Position numbers and translations under genes: made by a program. A stretch of 64,000 bases of DNA from Sellimonas catena (GTDB lineage Bacteria > Bacillota > Clostridia > Lachnospirales > Lachnospiraceae). This document shows positions 6,451 through 15,351 of the stretch, one piece after another; the stretch's first letter is position 1; each line of letters starts with the position of its first letter. The stretch lies in assembly GCF_045063725.1 (NCBI RefSeq), contig NZ_CP173695.1; one strand, written 5' to 3'. The notes under the pieces are model-generated. The model saw only the letters and a program-made list of their open reading frames with translations. It was not told where the DNA came from and searched no databases.

Positions 6451-7713
6451 TTACGGCCAGATTGCTCTTGCGGATTTCGCATCCACAACACGTTTCAATG
6501 CGATCAGATAAGCGCCCATACGGAGTGTGGTATGCTTTTCCTGTGTCAGATCCCATACGGATTCAAAGGCCGCGTCCATGATATCTTTGAGTTTCTTGTT
6601 GACTTCGTCCTCGGTCCAGCTGACGGACTGAATGTTCTGCACCCACTCGAAGTAGGAGACAACAACACCGCCTGCGTTGGCAAGGATGTCCGGAACCACT
6701 TCAATTCCCCGTTTTGCAAGGATTTCATCCGCCTCAGAGGTGGTTGGCCCGTTGGCAGCCTCCACAATAAGCTTTGCCTGTATTTTTTCGGCGTTTCCTG
6801 CATTGATCTGGTTTTCCAGAGCGGCCGGTACCAGGACGGTGACCGGGAGCTCCAGAAGCTCCTCGTTGGAGATGTGGGTGGTACCATCCTCATTGAAATC
6901 TTTTAAGAGATTTCTGCGGTCTGCGGCCAGGTAGGATAAAATGGCCGGAATGTCCAGACCGTCCGGATTGTAGATGCCGCCGGAAACGTCGCTGATGGCT
7001 ACGACCTTTAATCCTGCTTCATGAAGCAGTTTGGCAGAAACACTTCCCACATTTCCGGCACCCTGTACAGCAACCGTTGTACCTTCAGAAGGGATGCCAA
7101 GTTTTTTCAGGATATTTAAGGTTGTAAACATAACGCCGCGTCCGGTAGCTTCGTTTCGTCCAAGAGCTCCGCCAAGTTCCAGCGGTTTTCCGGTGACAAC
7201 ACCATGAATACAGTGGCCTTTGAGCATGCTGTAAGTATCCATGATCCATCCCATGACAGCGGCATTTGTTCCTACATCCGGTGCCGGAATATCCTGTTCC
7301 GGTCCGATCAGCGGAGCGATTGCTGCGGTATAACGTCTTGTGATAGCCCGGATTTCGTTCTCGGAAAGTTTGGATGGATCACAGACAACGCCGCCTTTGC
7401 CGCCGCCGTACGGGATGTTGACAACAGCGCATTTAAAAGTCATCCATGCAGCGAGCGCGCGTACTTCGTCTGCATTAACGTCCGGATGGAAACGAATGCC
7501 TCCTTTTGCAGGACCTCTGGAAGTGGAGTGTTGGATCCTGTACCCCTGGAATACATGTGTCGTCCCGTCATCCATCCGGACCGGAATGGAAACCTTCAGT
7601 TCCCGCTCCGGATATTTGATTGCTTCAATGTCGCTGTCACTGTATCCAAGAATGGCAGCTGCGTCCTGTACTACCTTCAGTACATTGTCATACGGATTGT
7701 AGCTCTGTTTCAT
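6451..7713 (-). CDS. gdhA: Glutamate dehydrogenase
   Basis: The protein has 420 residues. It carries the substrate site RGPAKGGIRFHP, the catalytic-lysine region VNIPYGGGKGGV, the PAPDVGT motif with its catalytic aspartate, and the dinucleotide fold VAVQGAGNVGS. It interconverts glutamate with 2-oxoglutarate and ammonia. The length (about 420) and the absence of an extended N-terminus fit the NAD-type RocG/GudB-like hexameric group, though cofactor choice is inference. It lies 29 nt downstream of a type Ic aminotransferase on the same strand, so the pair can channel amino groups from aspartate to ammonia. The ATG at 7713 follows AAAGGAG. Confidence 0.95.
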   Translation of the reverse strand: MKQSYNPYDNVLKVVQDAAAILGYSDSDIEAIKYPERELKVSIPVRMDDGTTHVFQGYRIQHSTSRGPAKGGIRFHPDVNADEVRALAAWMTFKCAVVNIPYGGGKGGVVCDPSKLSENEIRAITRRYTAAIAPLIGPEQDIPAPDVGTNAAVMGWIMDTYSMLKGHCIHGVVTGKPLELGGALGRNEATGRGVMFTTLNILKKLGIPSEGTTVAVQGAGNVGSVSAKLLHEAGLKVVAISDVSGGIYNPDGLDIPAILSYLAADRRNLLKDFNEDGTTHISNEELLELPVTVLVPAALENQINAGNAEKIQAKLIVEAANGPTTSEADEILAKRGIEVVPDILANAGGVVVSYFEWVQNIQSVSWTEDEVNKKLKDIMDAAFESVWDLTQEKHTTLRMGAYLIALKRVVDAKSARAIWP

Positions 7714-7742
7714 GATTACATTTCTCCTTTTTGATGACCTTT

Positions 7743-9035
7743 CTATTTTGGCTGGTTCCCCAGCAGTTTTTCAAGATATGCGATTTTTATACATAGAATC
7801 AAGATGTCCATGGCCTGTGCCAGTTCTTCTTCGGAAGGGTAAGACGGGGCAATACGGATATTGCTGTCATCAGGATCCTTTCCGTACGGATAAGAGGCGC
7901 CGGCTGCTGTCAACGTGACTCCGGCCTGCCCGGCAAGCTCGACCGTCCGTTTTGCGCATCCGTCGGAGACATTCAGGGAGATGAAGTAGCCTCCTTTCGG
8001 ACGGCTCCAGGATGCAATGGAAGAATCCTGACCGATACCTTCCTCCAGTTTCTGAAGGACGATATCAAATTTAGGGCGCAGAAGATCAGCAAGTTTCTGC
8101 ATATGAATCAGAATCTTTTCCGGCGTACCGAAAAACTGTACATGCCGGAGCTGATTCAGCTTGTCGTGGCTGATTGTCTGGGCGGACATATGGCCCAGAA
8201 GCTCTTTTATATTGTCCGGACTTGCGGCGATCAGAGAAACACCGGCTCCCGGAAAGGTAATTTTTGAGGTAGAGAAAAAATAGTAGCACCGGTTTGGATG
8301 GCCGGCCTTTTCACAGGCTGTAAGGATATCTTTCAGCGGTACCTCTTCATATATATGGTGGATTCCGTACGCGTTGTCCCAGAAAATCCGGAAATCATCC
8401 GCGGCTGTTTCCATGGAAGCAAGTTCCTCTACCACAGCATCGCTGTAGCAGACACCCTGCGGGTTGGAGTGCAGCGGGACACACCAGATGCCCTTGATCT
8501 GCTCGTCGTTTTTGACCAGTTCTTTCACCTGGTTCATATCCGGGCCGTCTTCCAGAAGACGGACAGGGATCATTTCGATGCCGAGTTTTTCGCAGATCCG
8601 GAAGTGGCGGTCGTAGCCTGGAACCGGGCATAAAAATCTGACGGTACGTCCCACGGTCCGATAATCGGCCCACGGCCTGTTTCCGCCTGTGCCGAACAAA
8701 AACAGGAAAGCCATTGTATCAAACATGAGATTTAAGCTGGCATTTCCTCCCATAATAATCTGATCTGCCGGTATACCGAGCAGATTCCCGAACAGCTTCC
8801 GGCATTCGGGGATACCCTGTAGGATCCCATAGTTTCTGGCATCGGTGCCGTCTTCCAATATACAGGAATCAGGGAGACGGAGAAGATCCATGGAAAGATC
8901 CAGCTGATCCGGGGCCGGCTTTCCGCGGGACATATTTAAATGAAGTCCCTTCGCCTGTTCCTGTCTGTATTCATTCCAAAGTGCAGACTGAAGATCTGTC
9001 AGTTTTTCTTTGGAGAGTGCTCTGAGAGATGTCAT
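7743..9035 (-). CDS. Aspartate aminotransferase, type Ic-like, PLP-dependent
   Basis: This 430-residue aminotransferase belongs to the MocR-related/Asp_aminotransf (type Ic) family. It has the N-terminal signature LNMSRGKPAPDQLDLS, the segment IIMGGNASLNLMFDTM, the PLP-contact regions HSNPQGVCYSD and IFWDNAYGIHHI, and the Schiff-base lysine in FFSTSKITFPGAGVS. A conserved SYPYGKDPDDSNIRIAPSYP near the end holds the carboxylate-binding arginine. It probably transfers the amino group of aspartate to 2-oxoglutarate; glutamate dehydrogenase immediately downstream would recycle the glutamate. The ATG at 9035 follows AAGGAGG. Confidence 0.88.
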   Translation of the reverse strand: MTSLRALSKEKLTDLQSALWNEYRQEQAKGLHLNMSRGKPAPDQLDLSMDLLRLPDSCILEDGTDARNYGILQGIPECRKLFGNLLGIPADQIIMGGNASLNLMFDTMAFLFLFGTGGNRPWADYRTVGRTVRFLCPVPGYDRHFRICEKLGIEMIPVRLLEDGPDMNQVKELVKNDEQIKGIWCVPLHSNPQGVCYSDAVVEELASMETAADDFRIFWDNAYGIHHIYEEVPLKDILTACEKAGHPNRCYYFFSTSKITFPGAGVSLIAASPDNIKELLGHMSAQTISHDKLNQLRHVQFFGTPEKILIHMQKLADLLRPKFDIVLQKLEEGIGQDSSIASWSRPKGGYFISLNVSDGCAKRTVELAGQAGVTLTAAGASYPYGKDPDDSNIRIAPSYPSEEELAQAMDILILCIKIAYLEKLLGNQPK

Positions 9036-9062
9036 GATCGTTTTCCTCCTTGCTCTGCCCTC

Positions 9063-9091
9063 ATTATAGAAACGGCCGGGAGAAAAAACAA
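9063..9091 (-). promoter_or_regulatory. Promoter of the aminotransferase-gdhA operon
   Basis: On the minus strand TTGTTT (9091-9086) and a perfect TATAAT (9068-9063) are 17 nt apart, 28 nt before the aminotransferase start codon. Confidence 0.7.
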
Positions 9092-9307
9092 ATATTTATA
9101 TTTGTATAAATTTTATAAAAGAAAATCTATAGCAGCCCATAGAATAATCGAAAAAATAGACAAAAAAATCAAAAATATTTTGAAATAATTAGACAAAACA
9201 GCTATGATATAAATAAACAGTTATAGAGACTATAGACGAGCTGTATTTGAAATCGGAGATGTCAGGGGATAAACTTTTAAGTAGAAGAGCAGAGAGGATG
9301 AGGAATT

Positions 9308-11068
9308 ATGGAAGAGGAAAAAAAGAGGGAGCTTTGCCGCGAAATGATGACGCAGGATCCGAGACTTGCGAGAACAATCCTCACATATTTTGAAGAGGAA
9401 GATTTTCAGAGGATTTCTGATCATAAGACAGGAGGCGGAGTGATCGGCGGGAAGGCATGCGGATTTGTCCTGGTGGAGAAGATGATGGAGACACTTCTTG
9501 GCGAGTATGCAGACCGGTGGGAGCGCTGTCCCTCCTGGTTTGTGGGAACGGAGATTTTCTGCCAGGTACGGGACGGAAAAACGGTCGAAACGTTCCGGGG
9601 AGAGTTTGAGAGGATCCTGAATTATTTTAACGGAGCACCGTATATCGTCCGTTCCAGCAGCCTGATGGAAGACGGGTATGACAATGCTTTTTTTGGAAAG
9701 TATGAGTCCGTTTTCTGCTCGAATCAGGGGACAGAAGAAGAGCGGATCCGGGAAATGCTGAACGCGGTTTCAAGAGTCTACGACAGTGTGAAGAATCAGG
9801 AAGCGGTGGAATACCGGAAGAAATGGCATCGGAAAGATCAGGAAGAGCAGATGGGGCTTCTGATTCAAAAGGCAGCGGGGACACAGATCGGAAGTCTGTA
9901 TTTTCCGGCTGCTGCGGGGATGGGATGCTCCTACAATCCATACAAATGGATGGAACACATCAATCCGGAAGCAGGGATGCTCCGGCTGGTGGCAGGGCTT
10001 GGAACGAGAGCCGTAACCCGGACACCGGGGGATTATCCGCGGCTGGTAGGCCTGGACTGCGCGCAGGGGAATCTCTGGGGAACGACAGGGGAGAAGCACA
10101 AGTACTCTCAGCGTCAGGTGGATGTGATCGATCTGGATGCCCGTAAGATCTGTACGAAAAATCTGTCGGAGCTTCTGGATATCTTCCCGAAATCTTATCG
10201 TCGGCTGCTTCTGGACCGGGATACGGATGCGGAAGAACTGCTTGCAAGACGGGGAGACTACAGGAAGATCTATTTTGCGGACTGTCAGGGACTGGTGGAA
10301 GACCGTACGTTTATCCGGATGATGAAAACGCTTCTGAAAAAACTGGAGGAGAATTACCGGCAGCCGGTGGATATCGAGTTTGCCGTGAATGCATCGGAAG
10401 ATGGATGGAAAGTAACCCTTGTACAGTGCAGGCCGCTGCGTTCGGGAATTTCGGATCAGGTCAAGATCCCGAAAGATAAAGATGGAGAATTCCTGTTTGA
10501 TGTGCGGCGGACTTCCATGCGGCGTTCCAAAGAGCAGAAGCTTGATTATATTGTCTGGGTGGATCCGCAGGCGTACTATGACTATCCATATAAGAAGAAA
10601 CCGGATGTTGGGCATGTGATCGGAAAGATTAATCATTATCTGGAGGAGACGGAGGAGAAAGCACTCCTTCTGGCTCCCGGCAGAATCGGGACTTCGTCAC
10701 CGGAGCTTGGTGTTCCGGTTTCCTATGCGGATATCAGCAGTTTCGGAGCTATCTGTGAAGTGGCGTACGGGAAGGCAGGGTACCGGCCGGAACTTTCCTA
10801 TGGAAGCCACATGTTCCAGAATCTGGTTGAGGCTGACGTTTACTACGGAGCGATCAACGAGAACAGCAAGACAAGAATCTACCGCCCGGAGATGCTTTCG
10901 GCCTGCCCGGAAGTGACAGAGAGATTAGCCGGAGAAACCGCGGCGGAACTGCTGCGGATCGTAAAAGTGTATGATGTGCGGGGACATGCGGTATTGTATC
11001 TGGATGCGGCGGATGGCAGAGCGGTGTGCCGGCTGGCGGAAAGCAAAAAAGAGAAGGAAGAATCATGA
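9308..11068 (+). CDS. PEP-synthase-like ATP-grasp protein (PPDK N-terminal domain), 586 aa
   Basis: Residues about 40-390 resemble the nucleotide-binding N-terminal domain of PEP synthase and pyruvate phosphate dikinase. Examples are GGGVIGGKACGFVLVEKMM, APYIVRSSSLMEDGYDNAFFGKYESVF and a late VDIEFAVNASEDGWKVTLVQCRPL. The phosphohistidine swivel domain and the PEP/pyruvate barrel of true PPDK are absent. The last 190 residues (RRTSMRRSKEQKLDYIVWVDPQ... onward) are a different module I cannot name. It may be a phosphotransferase on an unknown substrate. Its stop overlaps the LysR start (ATGA), so the two are co-expressed. The start at 9308 has GAGAGGATGAGG just upstream. Confidence 0.75.
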   Translation: MEEEKKRELCREMMTQDPRLARTILTYFEEEDFQRISDHKTGGGVIGGKACGFVLVEKMMETLLGEYADRWERCPSWFVGTEIFCQVRDGKTVETFRGEFERILNYFNGAPYIVRSSSLMEDGYDNAFFGKYESVFCSNQGTEEERIREMLNAVSRVYDSVKNQEAVEYRKKWHRKDQEEQMGLLIQKAAGTQIGSLYFPAAAGMGCSYNPYKWMEHINPEAGMLRLVAGLGTRAVTRTPGDYPRLVGLDCAQGNLWGTTGEKHKYSQRQVDVIDLDARKICTKNLSELLDIFPKSYRRLLLDRDTDAEELLARRGDYRKIYFADCQGLVEDRTFIRMMKTLLKKLEENYRQPVDIEFAVNASEDGWKVTLVQCRPLRSGISDQVKIPKDKDGEFLFDVRRTSMRRSKEQKLDYIVWVDPQAYYDYPYKKKPDVGHVIGKINHYLEETEEKALLLAPGRIGTSSPELGVPVSYADISSFGAICEVAYGKAGYRPELSYGSHMFQNLVEADVYYGAINENSKTRIYRPEMLSACPEVTERLAGETAAELLRIVKVYDVRGHAVLYLDAADGRAVCRLAESKKEKEES

Positions 11069-12024
11069 AGGAAAATACATTTGCAAACATGGAATATGTC
11101 TATGAAGTTTATAAAGAAGGAAGCTTTTCCAGGGCGGCGGCCAATCTTTACATTTCGCAGCCTGCTCTTAGTGCAACGGTAAAGAAGATTGAAAAGAAGA
11201 TCGGAATGCCGCTGTTCGACAGAAGCACGGTGCCGATCCAACTGACGGAATGCGGGAAAAAATATATCAAGACGGCAGAAAAAATCATGGATCTGGAGGA
11301 GGAGTTTGAGTGTTATGTCGGAAATCTGAACGACATGCTCACAGGGCGCCTGAGTATCGGCGGGACCTATCTGTTTATCTCGTTTGTACTGCCGGGGATT
11401 ATCAAGAAATTCCGTGAGAAATTTCCGCAGATCAAACTGAACCTTGTGGAAGCGCACACTTCCCAGATCGAGAAGAAGCTCTTTTCAGGGGAAGTGGATC
11501 TGATGCTGGATAACTATCCGATGGATGAGGAGATCTATGACAGGCGGTTTTTTATGAAAGAGAATCTGCTGCTTGCCGTGCCTGCTTCGTTTGAAAGCAA
11601 CAAAGCGGCTCAGGCATGGGGTATGACATCGGATGATATCAAGCAGAATGTCCATATGCGTCCGGAAGTCTACGGTGTGGCGCTGAAACTGTTTGAGCAG
11701 GATCCGTTCCTCATGCTGCGGGCCCACAATGATACAAGAGAACGGGTGGAGGCAATCTGTAAACGGGCCGGATTTGTGCCGCGTGTGGCGTTTAAGATGG
11801 ATCAGATTCTGTCTATTCTGGCATATACAGAACGGGAGATGGGGATCGCGATTGTAAGTGACACGGTAGTAAAAAGCCTTCCGTACAACCGGAATATTAT
11901 ATACTATAAAATTGATGATCCGGCAGCGCAGCGTAATGTATATTTCTATTACCGTAAAAATAAATATTTCACAAAGTGTATGGCAGAATTTATGAAAATT
12001 GCGGTGGAAGAAAAAGAATTATAA
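11065..12024 (+). CDS. LysR-family transcriptional regulator
   Basis: This 319-residue protein has an N-terminal helix-turn-helix (about residues 5-62: YEVYKEGSFSRAAANLYISQPALSATVKKIEKKIGMPLF) and a two-lobed ligand-binding domain from about 92 (GRLSIGGTYLFISFVLPGII). I start it at 11065, where ATG overlaps the TGA of the ATP-grasp gene. An upstream in-frame ATG would put 13 extra residues before the conserved N-terminus. The regulated genes are probably the ATP-grasp gene and the peptide/amino-acid genes around it, but no operator could be proved. Confidence 0.9.
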   Translation: MKENTFANMEYVYEVYKEGSFSRAAANLYISQPALSATVKKIEKKIGMPLFDRSTVPIQLTECGKKYIKTAEKIMDLEEEFECYVGNLNDMLTGRLSIGGTYLFISFVLPGIIKKFREKFPQIKLNLVEAHTSQIEKKLFSGEVDLMLDNYPMDEEIYDRRFFMKENLLLAVPASFESNKAAQAWGMTSDDIKQNVHMRPEVYGVALKLFEQDPFLMLRAHNDTRERVEAICKRAGFVPRVAFKMDQILSILAYTEREMGIAIVSDTVVKSLPYNRNIIYYKIDDPAAQRNVYFYYRKNKYFTKCMAEFMKIAVEEKEL

Positions 12025-12070
12025 ACATTCTGTTATGAAACATATAAAAGAAACAAATAATAAGAAGAAA

Positions 12071-12114
12071 AACAGTACCCGGAAAAAAGGAAAGTTTTCG
12101 GGCGCTGTTTTTTT
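12071..12114 (+). terminator. Terminator after the LysR gene
   Basis: AACAGTACCCGGAAAA (12071-12086) pairs imperfectly with TTTTCGGGCGCTGTT (12095-12109) and is followed by a run of seven or more T. It ends the ATP-grasp/LysR transcript. Confidence 0.75.
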
Positions 12115-12257
12115 GTGTGGGAAAGATATACAATTTATGGATACAAAGAGAAAATTATCAGTCAAAATAAAAGGGATTATAAGGGAATAGTTATATAAGT
12201 CATTCTGATTAGTTATTTGAAACTGATATTTATAAAAATTATAATGGAATCATGTGA

Positions 12258-12443
12258 AAAGCGCTTGAACGAAAAGGCAGGGAACTGCCGGAAAATCTAA
12301 AAGGAAGAGAGGATGAACCTCCGGTCTGTGGGAGAACGGGCGGACATGCGTACCACGGGCCGTATGAACATGATACAGCGGAAGGAATGTATCTTGCCGT
12401 GAGAGTGATCAAAGAAATTCTTTCCCTGTACGTAAAACAGTAG
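12258..12443 (+). pseudogene. Possible remnant of an M20/PepT-like peptidase C-terminus
   Basis: The 434-nt gap between the LysR gene and the APC permease has no intact gene. One frame is open for about 61 codons to a stop at 12441-12443 and ends CGRTGGHAYHGPYEHDTAEG, then MYLAVRVIKEILSLYVKQ. The GGHAYHGPYE stretch resembles the C-terminal end of M20 tripeptidases such as PepT (GGHN-F/Y-HG-x-YE), and the closing helix fits as well. There is no upstream body, so I read it as a leftover of a deleted peptidase gene. It is a motif-based guess. Confidence 0.4.
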
Positions 12444-12458
12444 AAAGGTAGAAGAAAT

Positions 12459-13904
12459 ATGAAAACACAAGATAAGAAAATACAATGGTATGTCCTTGCA
12501 TTTATGTCATTCTCTACCGTGTGGGGATTTGGAAATGTATTAAACGGATTTATCTATTTTAACGGAACGCAGGTAATGCTCAGCTGGATACTGATGTTTG
12601 CCCTGTACTTTATTCCGTATGCCCTGATGGTCGGAGAACTGGGCTCCGCTTTCAAGAACAGCGGAAGCGGTGTCAATTCCTGGATCTATGAGACAACAGG
12701 ACCGAAGATCGCCTATTATGCAGGATGGACGTACTGGGCATGTCACATCACTTACATTGCCAGCAAGGGAAGCGGCGGGCTTAAAGCGCTGAGCTGGGCG
12801 ATTTTCCGTGATCATGAGACCTATGATACGATTCCGACGGTTTATGTACAGCTTGCGACACTGGCAGTATTTCTGATCTGCTGCTATATTGCCAGCAGAG
12901 GTCTTAATCCATTGAAGAAGCTGACAACGATTGCCGGAACCAGCATGTTTGTCATGTCCCTTTTGTACATCGTAATGATGTTCGCTGCACCTGCGATTAA
13001 CCCGGGCGCAGATTTTATCAGTCTGGATTTCAGTCTGGATAATTTGATTCCGAATTTTAATATGGGTTACTTCACAAGCCTTTCCATTCTGGTCTTTGCG
13101 GTAGGCGGATGCGAGAAAATTTCTCCTTATGTCAATAAAGTAAAAGATCCAAGTAAAGGTTTTCCAAAGGGAATTATCTTTATGGCGGTCATGGTGGCAG
13201 GATGTGCGATCCTTGGAACAATCGCCATGGGAATGATGTTTGATCCGGCGGTGATCAATGAAAGCCAGGAGACGTTTGATTCTTATGCCGCGAACGGTGC
13301 TTATTGGGCGTTCCAGCGTCTGGGCGAGTATTACCATGTGGGAGACTTGTTCCTGGTTCTTTATGCGCTCTGCAACATGATCGGACAGTTCGCAATTTTG
13401 ATTTTAAGTATTGACGCACCTCTTCGTATGCTTCTTGACAACGAGAAGACAAAAGAATTCATTCCAAGCAAACTGTTGAAAAAGAACAAATACGGTGCGT
13501 TCAGCAATGGAATCTGGCTGGTGGTCATTCTTTCCGGCGCAATTATTTTGATCCAGACCGTGATGCCTGGAGCGGCATCCGTTCTTCAGCAGCTGACAAG
13601 ATTGAATTCTGTCTGTATGCCGCTCCGTTATCTGTGGGTATTTGTAGCCTACATTGCGCTGCGGAGAGCGATCAAGCGTATTCCGGCAGAGTACCGGTTT
13701 GTGAAGAGCCAAAAGATAGCATATTTCTTCGGAGGCTGGTGTTTTGTTGTGACAGCGGCGTGCTGTATTATGGGAATGTACAGCAAAGATCCGATGACCA
13801 TGGCGCTCAACATCATCACACCGATTGTTCTGACTGCACTTGGCCTGATCCTGCCAAAGATTGCAAAGCGGGAACGGGAGAAAGGAATGGTACAGGATGC
13901 ATAA
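12459..13904 (+). CDS. APC-superfamily amino-acid permease (glutamate/GABA antiporter-like)
   Basis: The protein has 481 residues and about 12 membrane helices. It has the Gly-rich first helix AFMSFSTVWGFGNVLNGFIY, then PYALMVGELGSAFKNSGSGVNSW and FAVGGCEKISPYVNKVKDPSKGFPKG in helix 6-loop. This matches the GadC/YjeM group of amino acid:polyamine:organocation transporters, which exchange or take up amino acids across the cytoplasmic membrane. It overlaps the M18 aminopeptidase by 8 nt, so uptake and peptide breakdown look coupled. The substrate is not readable from the sequence. Confidence 0.88.
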   Translation: MKTQDKKIQWYVLAFMSFSTVWGFGNVLNGFIYFNGTQVMLSWILMFALYFIPYALMVGELGSAFKNSGSGVNSWIYETTGPKIAYYAGWTYWACHITYIASKGSGGLKALSWAIFRDHETYDTIPTVYVQLATLAVFLICCYIASRGLNPLKKLTTIAGTSMFVMSLLYIVMMFAAPAINPGADFISLDFSLDNLIPNFNMGYFTSLSILVFAVGGCEKISPYVNKVKDPSKGFPKGIIFMAVMVAGCAILGTIAMGMMFDPAVINESQETFDSYAANGAYWAFQRLGEYYHVGDLFLVLYALCNMIGQFAILILSIDAPLRMLLDNEKTKEFIPSKLLKKNKYGAFSNGIWLVVILSGAIILIQTVMPGAASVLQQLTRLNSVCMPLRYLWVFVAYIALRRAIKRIPAEYRFVKSQKIAYFFGGWCFVVTAACCIMGMYSKDPMTMALNIITPIVLTALGLILPKIAKREREKGMVQDA

Positions 13905-15249
13905 TAAGATGATGGATACGCAGGTGTGCAAAGATGAGGCGCTGGAACTGGCAGCCTTTATTCAGAGTTCGCCGACACCGTTTCATGCGGTGGAACAGAT
14001 GACGGAGATTTTGAAGCGGGAGGGATTTCTCCCGCTGGCAGAATCCGCAAGATGGGAAATCCACAGGGGAGGGCGCTACTATGTGACCCGCAATCATTCC
14101 AGTATTCTGGCGTTTGAAGTGGGGAACGATGTGCAGGACTATGGATTCCAGATTGCGGCGTCTCACAGTGATTCCCCGACATTCAAGGTAAAAGAGCGTG
14201 CCGAAATGACAGTGAAAGGGCATTATACAAAGCTTAACACAGAAGGCTATGGTGGAATGCTCTGCGCACCGTGGTTTGACCGTCCGCTTTCTCTGGCGGG
14301 AAGAGCAGTCGTGCGCACAAAAGACGGAATACAGGAGCGTCTGGTGAAGATCGACAGAGATCTTCTGTTGATTCCGAGTCTTGCAATTCACATGAACCGT
14401 AAAGTCAATGAGGGACAGAAATTTAACCTTCAGGAGGATATGCTGCCTCTGTTGTCTGCCAGGGAACTGGAGCCGGATACGGTCAGGAAGCTGATCGCGG
14501 AGGAATTGCAGATAAGGCCGGAACATATTCTTGGAATGGATCTTTTCTTATATAACAGGATGAAACCTTCGATCTGGGGGCTGGAGGAAGAGTTCCTTTC
14601 CTGCCCTCAGCTGGATGACCTTCAATGCGCCTATGCATCTTTGAAAGGATTCCTGAAAGGGAAAAATCCGGGAGGCATCAATGTCTTTGCGTGCTTTGAC
14701 AACGAGGAAGTGGGATCCGGGACCAAACAGGGTGCTGCATCCACGTTCCTGACAGATGTCCTGAAACGGGTCAACCGGGCCCTTGGAAAAGGGGAAGATG
14801 ATTTCTGCCGGGCAGCTGCATCCAGCTTTCTTCTGAGCTGTGACAATGCACATGCTGTGCATCCGAATTACCCTCAGAAAACCGATGAGGGGAACTGTGC
14901 ATATTTAAATGAGGGAATTGTTATTAAGTCCCATGCGGGACAGAAATATACAAGTGACGGCATCAGTACGGCGCTGTTTCAGGAAATCTGCCGGAAAGCG
15001 GGGGTGCCGGTACAGTATTTTGCCAACCGCTCTGACATGGCCGGAGGAAGCACGCTTGGCAATCTTGCCATGGCGCAGATGTCTATGAAAGCCGTTGATA
15101 TCGGGCTCCCGCAGCTTGCCATGCATTCATCCTATGAGACTTCGGGAATCAAGGATCTTGTGTATCTGGAACAAGCGTCAGAAATCTTTTTCCGCACACA
15201 ACTGCTGGAAGAGGCCGACGGTACCATCCGAATGACCATTCATGAATAA
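13897..15249 (+). CDS. M18-family aminopeptidase
   Basis: This 450-residue zinc exopeptidase has the M18 motifs: AAFIQSSPTPFHAV at the N-terminus, IAASHSDSPTFKVK with the first zinc-binding His-x-Asp, and FACFDNEEVGSGTKQGAAS with the catalytic Glu pair. GTSxxxD-like metal sites follow in DNAHAVHPNYP and NRSDMAGGSTLGN, and the last histidine is in LAMHSSYETSGIKD. It removes N-terminal (often acidic) residues from peptides in the cytosol. I start it at the ATG at 13897, which overlaps the permease stop and has AAAGGA about 10 nt upstream. ATG codons at 13909 and 13912 are alternatives. Confidence 0.92.
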   Translation: MHNKMMDTQVCKDEALELAAFIQSSPTPFHAVEQMTEILKREGFLPLAESARWEIHRGGRYYVTRNHSSILAFEVGNDVQDYGFQIAASHSDSPTFKVKERAEMTVKGHYTKLNTEGYGGMLCAPWFDRPLSLAGRAVVRTKDGIQERLVKIDRDLLLIPSLAIHMNRKVNEGQKFNLQEDMLPLLSARELEPDTVRKLIAEELQIRPEHILGMDLFLYNRMKPSIWGLEEEFLSCPQLDDLQCAYASLKGFLKGKNPGGINVFACFDNEEVGSGTKQGAASTFLTDVLKRVNRALGKGEDDFCRAAASSFLLSCDNAHAVHPNYPQKTDEGNCAYLNEGIVIKSHAGQKYTSDGISTALFQEICRKAGVPVQYFANRSDMAGGSTLGNLAMAQMSMKAVDIGLPQLAMHSSYETSGIKDLVYLEQASEIFFRTQLLEEADGTIRMTIHE

Positions 15250-15277
15250 GCATTGAAATAAGTATAAGTATTGAAAA

Positions 15278-15325
15278 ACAGGCATCGGCCGAGAATCAGA
15301 CATCCCGGACCGTGCCTGCTTTTTG
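15278..15325. terminator. Terminator between M18 and iadA (convergent)
   Basis: CAGGCA (15279-15284) pairs with TGCCTG (15313-15318) around a partly paired interior, with A-rich sequence before it and CTTTTTG after it. It lies between convergent stops and can serve both sides. Confidence 0.65.
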
Positions 15326-15351
15326 TTTAGCAGAAATTTCACAGTATCGGA

